64,000 bases of DNA. Origin: Pseudomonas segetis. Lineage in GTDB: Bacteria > Pseudomonadota > Gammaproteobacteria > Pseudomonadales > Pseudomonadaceae. Both the position numbers and the translations under genes were made by a program. The stretch's first letter is position 1. Every line of letters begins with the position of its first letter. The DNA is taken from positions 310,001 through 374,000 of the forward strand of contig NZ_FZOG01000001.1 of NCBI RefSeq assembly GCF_900188155.1, written 5' to 3'. Below the pieces are notes generated by a model. It did no database searches, was not told where the DNA came from, and saw only the letters and a program-made list of their open reading frames with translations. This document shows positions 18,735-29,705 of this stretch, one piece after another.

Positions 18735-19079
18735 CTAGTGATCCGCGCTTTTCAGTTGCTCGTTCAGGTCATGCAGGTATTTGCGAGACAAGGCCAGAAA
18801 GCGCGGTGTAGGACCAATGTCCTCGAACAATGGATCACCTAGCTCGTCGGTCGCCACCACATGGCTGCCTTTCACATAAGGCAGGCTGGCCTCCAGCTCC
18901 TCAAGTGCGGCGCCAATCAGCTCACCGAGCAGCTCTTCCGGGCTACGCTTGGGATACATTTCCGCCAGCGCAGCCACCCGCGCGGCAGCTTCGACATCCA
19001 GGCGGATTTGATAAGGGCTGCGGGTCAGGCGACCCTTGGCGTTCTGTTCCCAATGGCCTACCAGTTCGCGAATTCTCAT
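18735..19079 (-). CDS. conserved hypothetical protein next to ppc
   Basis: 114 residues from ATG at 19079 (MRIRELVGHWEQNAKGRLTR). The segment YQIRLDVEAAARVAALAEMY then RSPEELLGELIGAALEELEA is helical and looks like a small ribbon-helix-helix-like or scaffold protein. It is sometimes labelled pilin assembly protein in databases, but nothing here supports that function. It is divergent from ppc, as in P. aeruginosa. The frame extends 24 codons upstream, but that part is compositionally different and the chosen ATG fits better. Confidence 0.7.
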   Translation of the reverse strand: MRIRELVGHWEQNAKGRLTRSPYQIRLDVEAAARVAALAEMYPKRSPEELLGELIGAALEELEASLPYVKGSHVVATDELGDPLFEDIGPTPRFLALSRKYLHDLNEQLKSADH

Positions 19080-19279
19080 GACTAACTCATCCTTTGCCCG
19101 CTCGTGGCAGGCTTCAGTGCGATCTTGGTTCGGCGTGATTTTCTGAAGCACGCCTACTACACAAGACTAGACCGCAAATAGTCCGGCTGAGTTCGATGTC
19201 GTGCGCTTGTAAGAGATTGCCGCAATGGGGCACTCTTGGCTTACGCACCACTCTTTTTGACGTAGCGGGGAGCACTGGC

Positions 19280-21916
19280 ATGGCTGAAATAGACGCGCGC
19301 CTGCGCGAAAACGTCCACCAACTCGGCGAGTTGCTTGGGCAGACTATCCGCACGCAGTACGGCGATGAGTTTCTCGACAAGATTGAGCGTATCCGCAAAG
19401 GCGCAAAAGCGGCGCGCCGCGGCTCCAAAGAAGGCGCGCAGCAGCTAAGCGAGACCCTCAATAACCTTGAGGATGATGAACTGTTGCCGGTGGCACGTGC
19501 CTTCAACCAGTTTCTGAACCTGGCCAATATTGCTGAGCAATATCACCGCATTCGCCGGCGTACCAGCGTCGAGCCAGAACCCTTTGAATCGCGTGTCCTG
19601 GGTGAGTTGCTGCAGCGTTTACTCAGCGGTGGCCACGGCAAGGACGAGTTGGCCAGGCAGTTGGGCCGTTTGGATATCGAGCTGGTGCTCACCGCGCATC
19701 CGACCGAGGTTGCACGGCGCACCCTTATTCAAAAATACGATGCCATCGCCGCTGAGTTGGCGCAGCAAGATCACAGTGACTTGACCGACAATGAGCGTCA
19801 GCAGATCAGCGAGCGCTTGCGCCGGCTGGTCGCCGAGGCCTGGCATACCGAGGAAATCCGTCGTACCCGGCCAACGCCGGTGGATGAAGCCAAATGGGGC
19901 TTCGCGGTTATCGAACACTCGCTGTGGCAGGCGGTTCCCAACTTTATGCGCCAGGCTGATATCGCCTTGCAGGCCGCCACAGGTTTCCGCTTGCCGCTTG
20001 AAGCCGCGCCGGTACGCTTTGCCTCCTGGATGGGGGGTGACCGCGATGGTAATCCGAATGTCACCGCCGCGGTCACGCGCGAAGTGCTCCTGTTGTCACG
20101 CTGGATGGCAGCGGATCTGTATCTGCGCGACATCGACCAGTTGGCGGCTGGGCTGTCGATGCAAGAGGCCAGCCCGGAACTCTGTGCTGCTGTGGGTAAA
20201 ACCGCAGAGCCTTATCGGGCGCTGCTTAAACAGTTGCGTGAGCGTCTGCGGGCGACACGTCGCTGGGCGCAAGAGGCATTGCACAGTCAAACCCAGGCCA
20301 GCGAGGCGGTTCTGCACGACAATCGCGACCTGCTGGAGCCGCTGCAGCTGTGTTATCGCTCCCTGCACGAATGCGGCATGGGCGTGATCGCCGATGGGCC
20401 TTTGCTGGATTGTCTGCGCCGTGCGGCGACATTTGGCCTGTTTCTAGTCCGGCTGGACGTGCGCCAGGATGCATCTCGACATGCTGCGGCGTTGAATGAA
20501 ATCACCGACTACCTCGGGCTGGGCAGCTATGCCGAGTGGGATGAAGACCGGCGTTTGCAGTTTTTGCTGACCGAACTGGAAAATCGCCGTCCATTGTTGC
20601 CGGAGCACTTCAAGCCCAGTGCGGATACCGCTGAAGTATTGGCAACCTGCCGAGAAGTTGCCCAGGCGCCAGCAGCCTCCCTGGGCTCATACGTGATTTC
20701 CATGGCGGGCGCATGTTCAGATGTGCTGGCGGTGCAGCTATTGCTCAAGGAATCCGGGCTGCAGCGCCCCATGCGCGTGGTTCCGCTATTTGAAACCCTG
20801 GCGGACCTGGACAACGCAGGGCCGGTGATCGAGCGTCTGCTGGGCATAAAAGGCTATCGCGCCAGGTTGCATGGCCCGCAAGAAGTAATGATCGGCTATT
20901 CCGACTCATCCAAGGATGCTGGCACCACCGCTGCCGCCTGGGCGCAGTACCGGGCGCAGGAAGCCCTGGTTGATATTTGCAAGGCACATGATGTGGAACT
21001 GCTGTTATTTCACGGCCGCGGCGGCACGGTGGGTCGTGGCGGTGGTCCTGCCCATGCGGCGATCCTGTCGCAGCCGCCGGGCTCGGTTGCAGGGCGTTTT
21101 CGCACCACCGAGCAGGGCGAGATGATTCGTTTCAAGTTTGGACTGCCGGATATTGCCGAGCAGAACCTGAATCTGTACCTGGCTGCCGTACTCGAGGCTA
21201 CGCTTCTACCACCGCCAGCCCCGCAGCCGGCCTGGCGCGAAATGATGGATAAACTCGCTGCCGATGGCGTTGCAGGCTATCGCGCCGTGGTACGGGAGAC
21301 GCCGGAGTTCGTTGAGTATTTTCGCCAGGCAACCCCTGAACAGGAACTGGGCCGTCTACCCTTGGGCAGCCGTCCGGCGAAGCGCAGGGCCGGTGGTGTC
21401 GAGAGCCTGCGGGCCATTCCATGGATTTTCGCCTGGACTCAAACCCGGCTTATGCTCCCGGCATGGCTGGGTTGGGACCGCGCGCTCAATAACGCATTGC
21501 AACGCAATGAAGCCGACTTGCTGGCGCAAATGCGCGAGCAATGGCCGTTCTTCCGCACCCGTATCGACATGCTTGAAATGGTGCTGAGCAAGGCTGATGA
21601 AGCCATCGCCGGCCTTTACGATGAGCGGTTGGTTGATCCTGCACTTCAGCCCTTGGGTGCGCATTTACGCGACCTATTGTCGCAGGCCTGCGCGTGCGTG
21701 CTCGGGCTGACCCAGCAGTCGCAACTGCTCGGTCACAGTCCGGAGACGCTGGAGTCTATCACCGTGCGCAACACCTATCTCGACCCGCTGCACCTGCTGC
21801 AGGCTGAGTTGTTGGCGCGTTCGAGGATGCGTGAAAATCAGGCAGACACCCCTCTGGAACAGGCTCTTTTGGTGAGTGTCGCCGGTATTGCCGCCGGTTT
21901 ACGCAATACCGGTTAA
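19280..21916 (+). CDS. ppc: phosphoenolpyruvate carboxylase
   Basis: Anaplerotic enzyme: PEP plus bicarbonate gives oxaloacetate and phosphate, refilling the citrate cycle. 878 residues from ATG 19280 (GGGGAG at 19267-19272), a normal length. The catalytic His lies in [14 protein letters not shown] near 139. The substrate-binding [10 protein letters not shown] is near 537 and the Gly-rich [20 protein letters not shown] near 576-595. The C-terminus ends in [16 protein letters not shown], the typical NTG end. A strong hairpin follows at 21959. Confidence 0.96.
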   Translation: MAEIDARLRENVHQLGELLGQTIRTQYGDEFLDKIERIRKGAKAARRGSKEGAQQLSETLNNLEDDELLPVARAFNQFLNLANIAEQYHRIRRRTSVEPEPFESRVLGELLQRLLSGGHGKDELARQLGRLDIELVLTAHPTEVARRTLIQKYDAIAAELAQQDHSDLTDNERQQISERLRRLVAEAWHTEEIRRTRPTPVDEAKWGFAVIEHSLWQAVPNFMRQADIALQAATGFRLPLEAAPVRFASWMGGDRDGNPNVTAAVTREVLLLSRWMAADLYLRDIDQLAAGLSMQEASPELCAAVGKTAEPYRALLKQLRERLRATRRWAQEALHSQTQASEAVLHDNRDLLEPLQLCYRSLHECGMGVIADGPLLDCLRRAATFGLFLVRLDVRQDASRHAAALNEITDYLGLGSYAEWDEDRRLQFLLTELENRRPLLPEHFKPSADTAEVLATCREVAQAPAASLGSYVISMAGACSDVLAVQLLLKESGLQRPMRVVPLFETLADLDNAGPVIERLLGIKGYRARLHGPQEVMIGYSDSSKDAGTTAAAWAQYRAQEALVDICKAHDVELLLFHGRGGTVGRGGGPAHAAILSQPPGSVAGRFRTTEQGEMIRFKFGLPDIAEQNLNLYLAAVLEATLLPPPAPQPAWREMMDKLAADGVAGYRAVVRETPEFVEYFRQATPEQELGRLPLGSRPAKRRAGGVESLRAIPWIFAWTQTRLMLPAWLGWDRALNNALQRNEADLLAQMREQWPFFRTRIDMLEMVLSKADEAIAGLYDERLVDPALQPLGAHLRDLLSQACACVLGLTQQSQLLGHSPETLESITVRNTYLDPLHLLQAELLARSRMRENQADTPLEQALLVSVAGIAAGLRNTG

Positions 21917-21958
21917 GTCGGTAACTGTTTTATTCAGGTCTATGGCGCCCCTGGGTAG

Positions 21959-21988
21959 GCTGCATCCCCGTTTTAAGGGGGATGCAGC
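21959..21988. terminator. strong hairpin downstream of ppc, no T-run
   Basis: Perfect 11-base arms GCTGCATCCCC (21959-21969) and GGGGATGCAGC (21978-21988) with an 8-base loop GTTTTAAG. Outer GGCGC and GCGCC can extend it with a bulge. There is no T-run after it, so it may stabilise the ppc transcript end rather than terminate by itself. Confidence 0.5.
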
Positions 21989-22156
21989 GCCAAGCAGCCG
22001 AATGCCGGTTGGCAGCCGCTGGAGGTGTATCCGACTTTCGGTGGCTTGTGCAGGGGGGGACTGCTGTGTATCTTGATCGGCCTTTGGCAGTTTGTTGCGC
22101 AAGTGTGCGGCTGCCCTGAATATTCTGAGATTGGCCCCAAGAGGCGAGTCCACTGA

Positions 22157-22834
<678 letters not shown>

Positions 22835-22866
22835 GCGACCCCCTAAACTCGACCCGGCCTGTATTC

Positions 22867-22901
22867 CAACAACGGCTCGCTTAGGCGGGCCGTTGTTGTT
22901 T
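22867..22901 (+). terminator. terminator of adk
   Basis: Near-perfect stem CAACAACGGCTCGC / GCGGGCCGTTGTTG with loop TTAG and one T-G wobble, followed by TTTCT. Confidence 0.7.
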
Positions 22902-22975
22902 CTCAGGGTTGCACGCCTACAGCTTCTTGTCTCCAGCGTTTATACTGCGCGGCCATCTGTTTGCCGGACGCCGCC

Positions 22976-23656
22976 ATGACCACCCTGTTGGCCCTCGATA
23001 CCGCCACCGAAGCTTGCTCGGTTGCTTTGCTGCACGACGGCAAAGTGCTCAGCCATTACGAAGTGATACCGCGCCAGCATGCGCAGCGCCTGTTGCCGAT
23101 GATCAAGGCTTTGATGGCTGAGGCCAGCCTGCCCATGTCGGCGCTCGATGCCATTGCATTTGGCCGCGGGCCCGGGGCGTTCACGGGTATTCGTATTGCT
23201 ATTGGTGTGGTGCAGGGCCTTGCCTTCGCCTTGGATCGACCGGTTATTCCTGTCTCCAATCTGGCGGTGTTGGCGCAACGTGCCATGCGCGAGGAGGGCG
23301 CTGTTCAAGTTGCCGCAGCGATTGATGCGCGCATGGATGAGATCTATTGGGGCTGTTACCAGGCGCAGCAGGGTGAAATGCGCTTGGTCGGGCGCGAAGC
23401 CGTGATGGCTCCGGAGCTTGCCAGCCTGCCGGACGGCTCAACGGGTGGCTGGTTTGCTGCAGGGACAGGCTGGGGCACCTTTGCCGAGCGCATTGCAATC
23501 AAGCCAAGTGCCCAGGCTCCATCGATGTTACCCCATGCCCAAGACTTGCTGGCGCTGGCCCAATTCGCCTGGGCGCGAGGCGAGTCGCTGGTTGCAGATC
23601 AAGCGCAACCGGTGTACCTGCGTGACCAGGTGGCAACGCCAAAAGCATCGAGCTAA
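22976..23656 (+). CDS. tsaB: tRNA threonylcarbamoyladenosine biosynthesis protein TsaB
   Basis: Partner of TsaD and TsaE in making t6A37 on ANN-decoding tRNAs; an inactive paralogue of TsaD with an actin-like fold. 226 residues starting MTTLLALDTATEACSVALL, with QRLLPMIKALMAEA near 40 and the FGRGPGAFTGIRI loop near 62-75. Length and motifs match TsaB. Start ATG 22976 lies after the adk terminator. The protein ends well before the next gene (221-base gap). Confidence 0.94.
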   Translation: MTTLLALDTATEACSVALLHDGKVLSHYEVIPRQHAQRLLPMIKALMAEASLPMSALDAIAFGRGPGAFTGIRIAIGVVQGLAFALDRPVIPVSNLAVLAQRAMREEGAVQVAAAIDARMDEIYWGCYQAQQGEMRLVGREAVMAPELASLPDGSTGGWFAAGTGWGTFAERIAIKPSAQAPSMLPHAQDLLALAQFAWARGESLVADQAQPVYLRDQVATPKASS

Positions 23657-23877
23657 TGAGTCGCCCGGCTTTTATATTCGTACACTGGCCTGTCGCTTGG
23701 ATATGGCCGTTTGAGCAGAAAAGCTCGCGGCTGGTCACTTGTGGATTGCCAAGTGCTTTACACAGGTTTAGATTGCAGCTGCAAGCACCGTAGTTACTGA
23801 TGATCAGGGTGTTGAGGAGCCTTCTGGGCTACCCCAGCAATACCCGGCGCAGTGGCTTCTCAGAGGTTTCATAGTTA

Positions 23878-24222
23878 ATGCGTATAGACGGCTCCATAGT
23901 CCCATACTCGCCAGATCGTGGCCCTCGCTCGGGGACTGCGGTCACCCCGTATCGCGAAGCCCAGCGCGAGGCTGAGACGCGCCGTGAACAACCGACGGCG
24001 GTGGGTGCGAGCCAAGGTTTTGAAACTGCACCGCAGATTCGTCGGGTGCAAGCTTCCAGCGAGAGCGCGCCGAGTCGTACCAGTCAGGCGCAGGACCTGG
24101 TCTACCAACAGCCGGCGATCAGCAGTCGCGCCTCGCAAGCGATTGCCAGTTACAGCACCACCGCACAATTCATTACCGAATCCGATGCGCAGCAGGTGCT
24201 GGGTCTCGATCTCTACGCCTAG
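23878..24222 (+). CDS. conserved hypothetical protein, disordered with conserved C-terminus
   Basis: 114 residues, rich in Arg, Gln, Ser and Ala, probably largely disordered. The C-terminal part (AIASYSTTAQFITESDAQQV then LGLDLYA) looks ordered and ends in an LDLYA tail typical of small pseudomonad proteins of unknown role. AGAGG lies 11 bases before ATG 23878. The stop TAG shares one base with the GTG start of the DUF72 gene (TAGTG), so the pair is probably co-translated. The link suggests a shared pathway, but neither function is known. Confidence 0.65.
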   Translation: MRIDGSIVPYSPDRGPRSGTAVTPYREAQREAETRREQPTAVGASQGFETAPQIRRVQASSESAPSRTSQAQDLVYQQPAISSRASQAIASYSTTAQFITESDAQQVLGLDLYA

Positions 24223-25103
24223 TGTTACCGTATTTTCTTGGCTGCCCATCATGGAGCGAAGCTGCCTGGCGCGGCTCGATCTATGCCCAAGGCACGCGTC
24301 CGACTGATTTCCTCAAGCACTACTGCCAGCTGTTCAATGCAGTCGAAGGCAACACCACCTTTTACGCGCGCCCAGCGGTTGAAACCATCAGCAAATGGTC
24401 CGAGGCAATGCCTGAGCATTTCCGTTTTTGCGCGAAATTGCCACGGGATATCAGCCATTGCGATGACCTGCGCGGGCAGTTGCAGGCGCTGGATGATTTT
24501 CGCGCACTGCTGGCCCCCCTGGGCGCACGGGTGGCGCCGTACTGGTTGCAATTGCCTGCAAGCTTTGGCCCACAACGCCTGGCTGAACTGGCGCTGTTGA
24601 TCAAGCACTGGGGCACAGGTTCAGGCCATTTTGGCGGTCGGGCCCTGGCCATTGAAGTGCGTCACCCTGAGTTTTTTGCCAAGGGCGAAGCGGAGCGTGC
24701 GCTTAATCGCCTATTGCTTGATCAGGGGGTGGAGCGCATTTGCCTGGATTCGCGAGCGCTGTTCAGCTGCAACTCCGGCGAACCGCACGTTATCCATGCG
24801 CAAGACAAGAAGCCGCGTTTGCCCACGCGACCCACGGCGTTCAGCCAGGCGCCACAACTGCGCTTTATTGGCCATCCCGAGGTGCTTGAGAATGATCCAT
24901 TTATGGCGCCTTGGCTGGATAAGGTCGCCAGCTGGATCGAACAGGGCTTGAGCCCTTATGTGTTTTTGCACACCTCGGATAACCGGCTCGCGCCACAGTT
25001 GGCTCGACGCTTTCATCAGCAACTGATGACGCGCTTACCCGGGTTGCCCGACTTGCCTGTACTTGAGATAGAAGCCCCGGCAGAGCAACTGGGGCTTCTA
25101 TAG
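24222..25103 (+). CDS. DUF72 (YecE-like) protein
   Basis: 293 residues of the DUF72 family, a TIM-barrel fold related to xylose isomerase-like enzymes, activity unknown. Family signatures: an opening GCPSW, then YCQLFNAVEGNTTFYARP near 33-50, FRFCAKLPRDISH near 67-79, and a conserved LAIEVRHPEFF near 143. GTG start overlaps the previous stop. The last 33 bases of the gene form one arm set of a perfect hairpin that includes the stop codon. Confidence 0.85.
   Translation: MLPYFLGCPSWSEAAWRGSIYAQGTRPTDFLKHYCQLFNAVEGNTTFYARPAVETISKWSEAMPEHFRFCAKLPRDISHCDDLRGQLQALDDFRALLAPLGARVAPYWLQLPASFGPQRLAELALLIKHWGTGSGHFGGRALAIEVRHPEFFAKGEAERALNRLLLDQGVERICLDSRALFSCNSGEPHVIHAQDKKPRLPTRPTAFSQAPQLRFIGHPEVLENDPFMAPWLDKVASWIEQGLSPYVFLHTSDNRLAPQLARRFHQQLMTRLPGLPDLPVLEIEAPAEQLGLL
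25068..25101. terminator. inverted repeat over the DUF72 stop, convergent with cusA
   Basis: Perfect 11-base arms ATAGAAGCCCC (25068-25078) and GGGGCTTCTAT (25091-25101) around a 12-base loop. The right arm supplies the first base of the TAG stop. Only 13 bases separate the convergent DUF72 and cusA stops, so this hairpin is the only visible candidate for a shared bidirectional terminator. Confidence 0.55.
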
Positions 25104-25116
25104 ACGGGTTGCTCCT

Positions 25117-28100
25117 TCAACCTCCGCGCTTTTTACTCATCAATAGATAGGCCGCTGGCAGCACCAGTAGCGACAGCAGCGGTGCGGTGATCATGCCGCC
25201 AACCATTGGCGCGGCGATACGACTCATCACCTCGCTGCCGGTGCCGCTGCCCCACATGATCGGCAGCAAGCCGGCAATGATCACCGCCACTGTCATCGCC
25301 TTGGGACGTACGCGCTGCACAGCCCCTTCGCGAATCGCCTCCAGCAGAGCGCCTTGGTCCTCTCGTCCTTGTTGCAAGCGCTCAAACCAGGCGTTTTTCA
25401 GGTACAGCAGCATGATTACGCCAAACTCGGCGGCCACTCCGGCCAGGGCGATAAAGCCGACGCCGGTTGCGACCGAGAGGTTGTAATCGAGCAGGTACAG
25501 AAACCAGATACCACCCGTGAGGGCGAAGGGCAGTGTGGCCATGATCAGTAACGCCTCTTTCAAGCGCGTGAAGGTCAGGTACAGCAGCACGAAGATAATC
25601 ATCAGTGTGGCCGGTACCACCAGCTTCAGGCGTGCATTGGCACGTTGCAGGAACTCGAATTGCCCGGCATAGCTCAGGCTCATGCCGGGTTGCAGGGTTA
25701 CCTGCTGGTTGATCGCGGTGCGCAAGTCGGCCACCACCGACGACAAATCCCGTCCGCGCACATCCACGTAAACCCAGCCGGAAGGACGCGCATTCTCGCT
25801 TTTCAGCATGGGCGGACCATCGCTTATCTTTAGCTCGGCAACGCTGCCCAGGGTGATCTGGCTGCCTTGGGCGGTGTAGATCGGCAGGCTTTTCAGACGG
25901 CTCAACGAGTCGCGCCATTCACGCGGATAGCGCACATTGATCGGGTAGCGGGCGAGCCCTTCAATGGTTTCACCGACATTGGCCCCGCCAATGGCGCTGG
26001 CGACTATTGCCTGGACATCCGCGATATTCAAGCCATGGCGTGCAGCCGCCTGGCGATTGATATCGACATCGATATAGCGTCCGCCGGTGAGCCGTTCGGC
26101 CAGTGCGGAGCTGACGCCATCGACCTGCTTGGCAACGTGCTCGACGGCCTGGGTGACCTGGTCGATTTGCAGCAGGTTGGTGCCCGCCACCTTGACCCCG
26201 ATCGGACTCTTGATGCCCGTTGCGAGCATGTCGATACGGTTGCGAATGGGCGCAATCCAGATGTTGCTCAGCCCTGGCACTTTTACGGCGCGATCAAGCT
26301 CTTCGATCAACTTCTCCGGCGTCATGGATTCGCGCCACTGATCGCGCGGCTTGAATTGAATGGTTGTCTCAAACATTTCCAGTGGCGCCGGGTCGGTGGC
26401 ACTTTCAGCCCGTCCAGCTTTGCCAAAAACGCGAGCGACTTCCGGTACCGTCTTGATCAGGCGGTCGGTCTGTTGCAGCAGCTCTGCGGCTTTCTGGACG
26501 GACAACCCCGGTAGCGCCGATGGCATATAGAGTAGGTCACCTTCATCCAAGGGCGGTAAAAACTCCCCACCCAGGCGTGACGCTGGCCAAGCGGCGCTGA
26601 GAAAGATCAGCGTGGCAATCACCAGGGTTGTTTTGGGTTTGCGCAGTACCGCGTCAAGCGCTGGCTGGTAGATTTTGATTAAGCCTCGGTTGATCGGATT
26701 GTGTTGCTCGCTTGGGATTTTTCCGCGAATCCAGTAGCCCATCAGCACCGGGATCAGGGTAATGGACAAGCCGGCGGCGGCTGCCATCGAATAGGTCTTG
26801 GTGTAAGCCAGGGGGGCAAAGAGCCGACCTTCCTGGGCTTGCAGGGTAAAGACCGGAATAAACGACAAGGTGATTATCAGCAGGCTGAAAAACAACGCAG
26901 GTCCAACCTCGATGGCGGCATCGCTGATCACTTGCCAATGCTGTTTGCCGCTTAGAGTCTGATTGGGATGTCTGGCATGCCATGCCTCAATCTTTTTGTG
27001 GGCGTTCTCGATCATCACCACGGCTGCATCGACCATCGCTCCAATGGCGATGGCCAGGCCGCCCAGGGACATGATGTTGGCGTTGATACCTTGCTGGCCC
27101 ATGATGATAAATGCGACCAGGATACCGATTGGCAGCGAAACAATTGCCACCAATGAGGAACGCAGGTGCAAGAGAAATACCAGGCAGACCAGTGCCACCA
27201 CGATAAACTCCTCGAGCAGCTTGAAGCCAAGGTTATCAATGGCCCGGTCGATCAGCTCGCTGCGGTCGTAGGTGGTGACTATTTCGACCCCGGGCGGCAG
27301 GCTGGCCTTGAGTGATTCCAGCTTGTCCTTGACCGCAGTCAGGGTCTCGCGCGCATTCTTGCCGCTGCGCAGGATAACCACGCCGCCTGCCACTTCACCT
27401 TCACCGTCAAGCTCAGCGATACCCCGGCGCATCTCCGGACCGATCTGGATGCTGGCTACATCTCCCAGGGTAATGGGCACTGCGTTGGCATCCAGACGCA
27501 GTGGGATGGCGCGGAAATCGTTGAGCGTATTCAAATAACCCGAGGCCCTGACCATAAACTCGGTTTCGGCGAGGCTCATGACCGAGCCGCCAGTTTCCTG
27601 ATTGGCCTGGCCGATTGCATCGGTCACCTCGCGCTGGGTGATTCCAAGATGGGCCATCTTCAGCGGATCGAGCTGCACCTGATATTGCTTGACCATGCCG
27701 CCAATACTGGCGACCTCGGCCACATTGGGCAGGGTCTTCAATTCGAACTTGAGAAACCAGTCCTGCAGTGAGCGCAACTGCGCGAGGTCATGCCTGCCGC
27801 TGCGATCGACCAACGCATACTGATAAATCCAGCCGACCCCGGTTGCGTCTGGCCCAAGCGATGGCTTGGCTCCATCAGGCAGCTTGTCCTGGATCTGGCT
27901 GAGGTATTCAAGCACCCGCGAGCGCGCCCAATACAGGTCTGTCCCGTCCTCGAACAAGACATAGACATAGCTGTCGCCGAAGAAGGAATAGCCACGCACT
28001 GTCTTGGCTCCCGGCACCGACAGCATGGTGGTTGTCAGAGGGTAGGTCACCTGATTCTCGACAATCTGTGGCGCCTGGCCGAGGTATGGCGTGCGAATGA

Positions 28101-28242
28101 TGACCTGGACGTCGGACAGGTCGGGCAGGGCATCGATTGGCGTATTTTGCACTGACCAAACGCCCCAGACAGTTGCAAAAACAGTGGCAAGCAGCACCAG
28201 CAGACGGTTGCCGATCGACCAGCGAATCAGAGCTGCGATCAT
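25117..28242 (-). CDS. cusA: CusA-type copper/silver RND efflux permease
   Basis: Inner-membrane proton-driven pump of the heavy-metal RND family (1041 aa), expelling Cu(I)/Ag(I) through CusB and CusC. It begins [20 protein letters not shown], the standard first helix, with the two periplasmic loops and twelve helices expected. The proton-relay region is [20 protein letters not shown] near 400. [20 protein letters not shown] and [20 protein letters not shown] are family hallmarks. Cu specificity rather than Zn/Co is inferred from the CusF-like domain in the partner and from bufferin neighbours. Its ATG overlaps the cusB stop (ATGA). Confidence 0.9.
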   Translation of the reverse strand: MIAALIRWSIGNRLLVLLATVFATVWGVWSVQNTPIDALPDLSDVQVIIRTPYLGQAPQIVENQVTYPLTTTMLSVPGAKTVRGYSFFGDSYVYVLFEDGTDLYWARSRVLEYLSQIQDKLPDGAKPSLGPDATGVGWIYQYALVDRSGRHDLAQLRSLQDWFLKFELKTLPNVAEVASIGGMVKQYQVQLDPLKMAHLGITQREVTDAIGQANQETGGSVMSLAETEFMVRASGYLNTLNDFRAIPLRLDANAVPITLGDVASIQIGPEMRRGIAELDGEGEVAGGVVILRSGKNARETLTAVKDKLESLKASLPPGVEIVTTYDRSELIDRAIDNLGFKLLEEFIVVALVCLVFLLHLRSSLVAIVSLPIGILVAFIIMGQQGINANIMSLGGLAIAIGAMVDAAVVMIENAHKKIEAWHARHPNQTLSGKQHWQVISDAAIEVGPALFFSLLIITLSFIPVFTLQAQEGRLFAPLAYTKTYSMAAAAGLSITLIPVLMGYWIRGKIPSEQHNPINRGLIKIYQPALDAVLRKPKTTLVIATLIFLSAAWPASRLGGEFLPPLDEGDLLYMPSALPGLSVQKAAELLQQTDRLIKTVPEVARVFGKAGRAESATDPAPLEMFETTIQFKPRDQWRESMTPEKLIEELDRAVKVPGLSNIWIAPIRNRIDMLATGIKSPIGVKVAGTNLLQIDQVTQAVEHVAKQVDGVSSALAERLTGGRYIDVDINRQAAARHGLNIADVQAIVASAIGGANVGETIEGLARYPINVRYPREWRDSLSRLKSLPIYTAQGSQITLGSVAELKISDGPPMLKSENARPSGWVYVDVRGRDLSSVVADLRTAINQQVTLQPGMSLSYAGQFEFLQRANARLKLVVPATLMIIFVLLYLTFTRLKEALLIMATLPFALTGGIWFLYLLDYNLSVATGVGFIALAGVAAEFGVIMLLYLKNAWFERLQQGREDQGALLEAIREGAVQRVRPKAMTVAVIIAGLLPIMWGSGTGSEVMSRIAAPMVGGMITAPLLSLLVLPAAYLLMSKKRGG

Positions 28243-29705
28243 GGTTGCACCGCCTTTTCCATGGGGTGTACTTGTTCGATCAGCAGGCCGTTATCGCTTT
28301 CACTCACGGCTATGCGCACGCGATCTCCAGCCTTCAAGCCTGCGAGTAAGCGAGCATTTGCAACCGGGAATTGCATGGTCATTCCTGGCATGGACAATGT
28401 CTTGAAAGGGCCGTGGGCAAGGGTGATGCTGTCTGTGTCCAGGCTGATGATTTCGCCTTCGGCCTGGTGCAATGCGCGCTTCGGGGCCTGTGTTTGCGGG
28501 TCGTCGAGCGACGTGATCTCGATGCCACGCAGGCTGGCTTCCGAATCCAGCAGGAACTGACCGGAGACGACAACCTGTTGGCCGGCCTCCAGGCCCTGGA
28601 TGATTTCGACTTGCTGGCCATTCTCCTGGCCGAGCATGACTTGTGTGGGCTGGTAGCGACCATTTCCCGTCGCCAGCATCACCAGGGCGCGATGTCCGCT
28701 GCGGATAACGGCTTCACTCGGCACCACTAACCTGGGTTCAGTGGCGATTTGCGCAAGTCGTACGTTGGCACTTTGCCCTGGGCGCAGCTTGCCTTGCGGA
28801 TTGTCCAGCTCAACGCGTACGCGCAGGGTGCGAGACTGTAAATCAGCTTGTGGCAAGATTGCGCTGATGCGGCCGTTGATTGCCTCCCCAGCAAGCCCAG
28901 GCAAATATGCCTCAACAGCTTGCCCAGTCGCCAAATGCGCAGCCTGCGCTTCTGGAATCGCGACATCGAGCCAGATACTGTCCAGGCCGTTGATGCGGGC
29001 GAGACTCATTCCGCTGGAAACCGTCATGCCTTGGCGAACATCGAGTTGTTCTATCATGCCGGCAATCGGGCTGGTCACTGTCCACAGCGGCTGTAGTTTC
29101 GCGCTGCGTTCGACCTTATCCACAAGGCTGGCGGGCATGCCGACCAGTCGCATGCGTTGCTTGGCAGCGGCCACCAGGTTGGGCTCGCCACTGTTGCGCA
29201 GTGCCAGGTAGTCTTCCTGGGCGCTGATCCAATCCGGAACCAGTATGTCCGCCAGTGGGGCGCCTGCGGCAATTACATCTTGGTTTGCGCGTGCATACAC
29301 ACGCTCGACGAAGCCTGTGTTACGTGCTTGCACCACCGCAACATCACGATTGTTCAGGGTCAGGATGCCCGCAGCTTGTATCTCGCGATCAAGCGAGCCC
29401 AATGTCACTGTTGCCAGGCGCATGCCAAGGTTTTGCGTGACGCTTGAATCAATGCTGATACCAGCGATATCGCCACCGTCCTCTTCGTAACGGGGCACCA
29501 GTTGCATGTCCATGAAGGGCGACTTGCCGGGTTGGTCGAACCTTTGTTGCGGGAACATAGGGTCGTACCAATACAGTGCTTTTTTCTCCGCAGTGGCGGC
29601 CGGGCCCGGCATCTGGGGCGAGTGGTCTTTGCTGGCGAGCCAGTAACCGCCGGTTGCGCCGAGAGCAAGTAACAGACTGCTGAAAATCAGGGGTTTGGTA
29701 TTCAC
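28239..29705 (-). CDS. cusB: CusB-type membrane-fusion protein with C-terminal CusF domain
   Basis: Periplasmic adaptor of the Cus pump, 488 aa, GTG start overlapping the cusC stop (GTGA). After an N-terminal anchor helix (residues 8-24), a heavy-metal-binding motif reads [20 protein letters not shown] near 47-66. The lipoyl, alpha-hairpin and beta-barrel domains follow to about 400. The last 80 residues ([20 protein letters not shown] then PGMTMQFPV) are a CusF-like copper-binding domain with the His, Trp-less Met-rich signature. CusF is usually a separate chaperone; a fused form can deliver copper within the complex. Confidence 0.9.
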   Translation of the reverse strand: MNTKPLIFSSLLLALGATGGYWLASKDHSPQMPGPAATAEKKALYWYDPMFPQQRFDQPGKSPFMDMQLVPRYEEDGGDIAGISIDSSVTQNLGMRLATVTLGSLDREIQAAGILTLNNRDVAVVQARNTGFVERVYARANQDVIAAGAPLADILVPDWISAQEDYLALRNSGEPNLVAAAKQRMRLVGMPASLVDKVERSAKLQPLWTVTSPIAGMIEQLDVRQGMTVSSGMSLARINGLDSIWLDVAIPEAQAAHLATGQAVEAYLPGLAGEAINGRISAILPQADLQSRTLRVRVELDNPQGKLRPGQSANVRLAQIATEPRLVVPSEAVIRSGHRALVMLATGNGRYQPTQVMLGQENGQQVEIIQGLEAGQQVVVSGQFLLDSEASLRGIEITSLDDPQTQAPKRALHQAEGEIISLDTDSITLAHGPFKTLSMPGMTMQFPVANARLLAGLKAGDRVRIAVSESDNGLLIEQVHPMEKAVQP

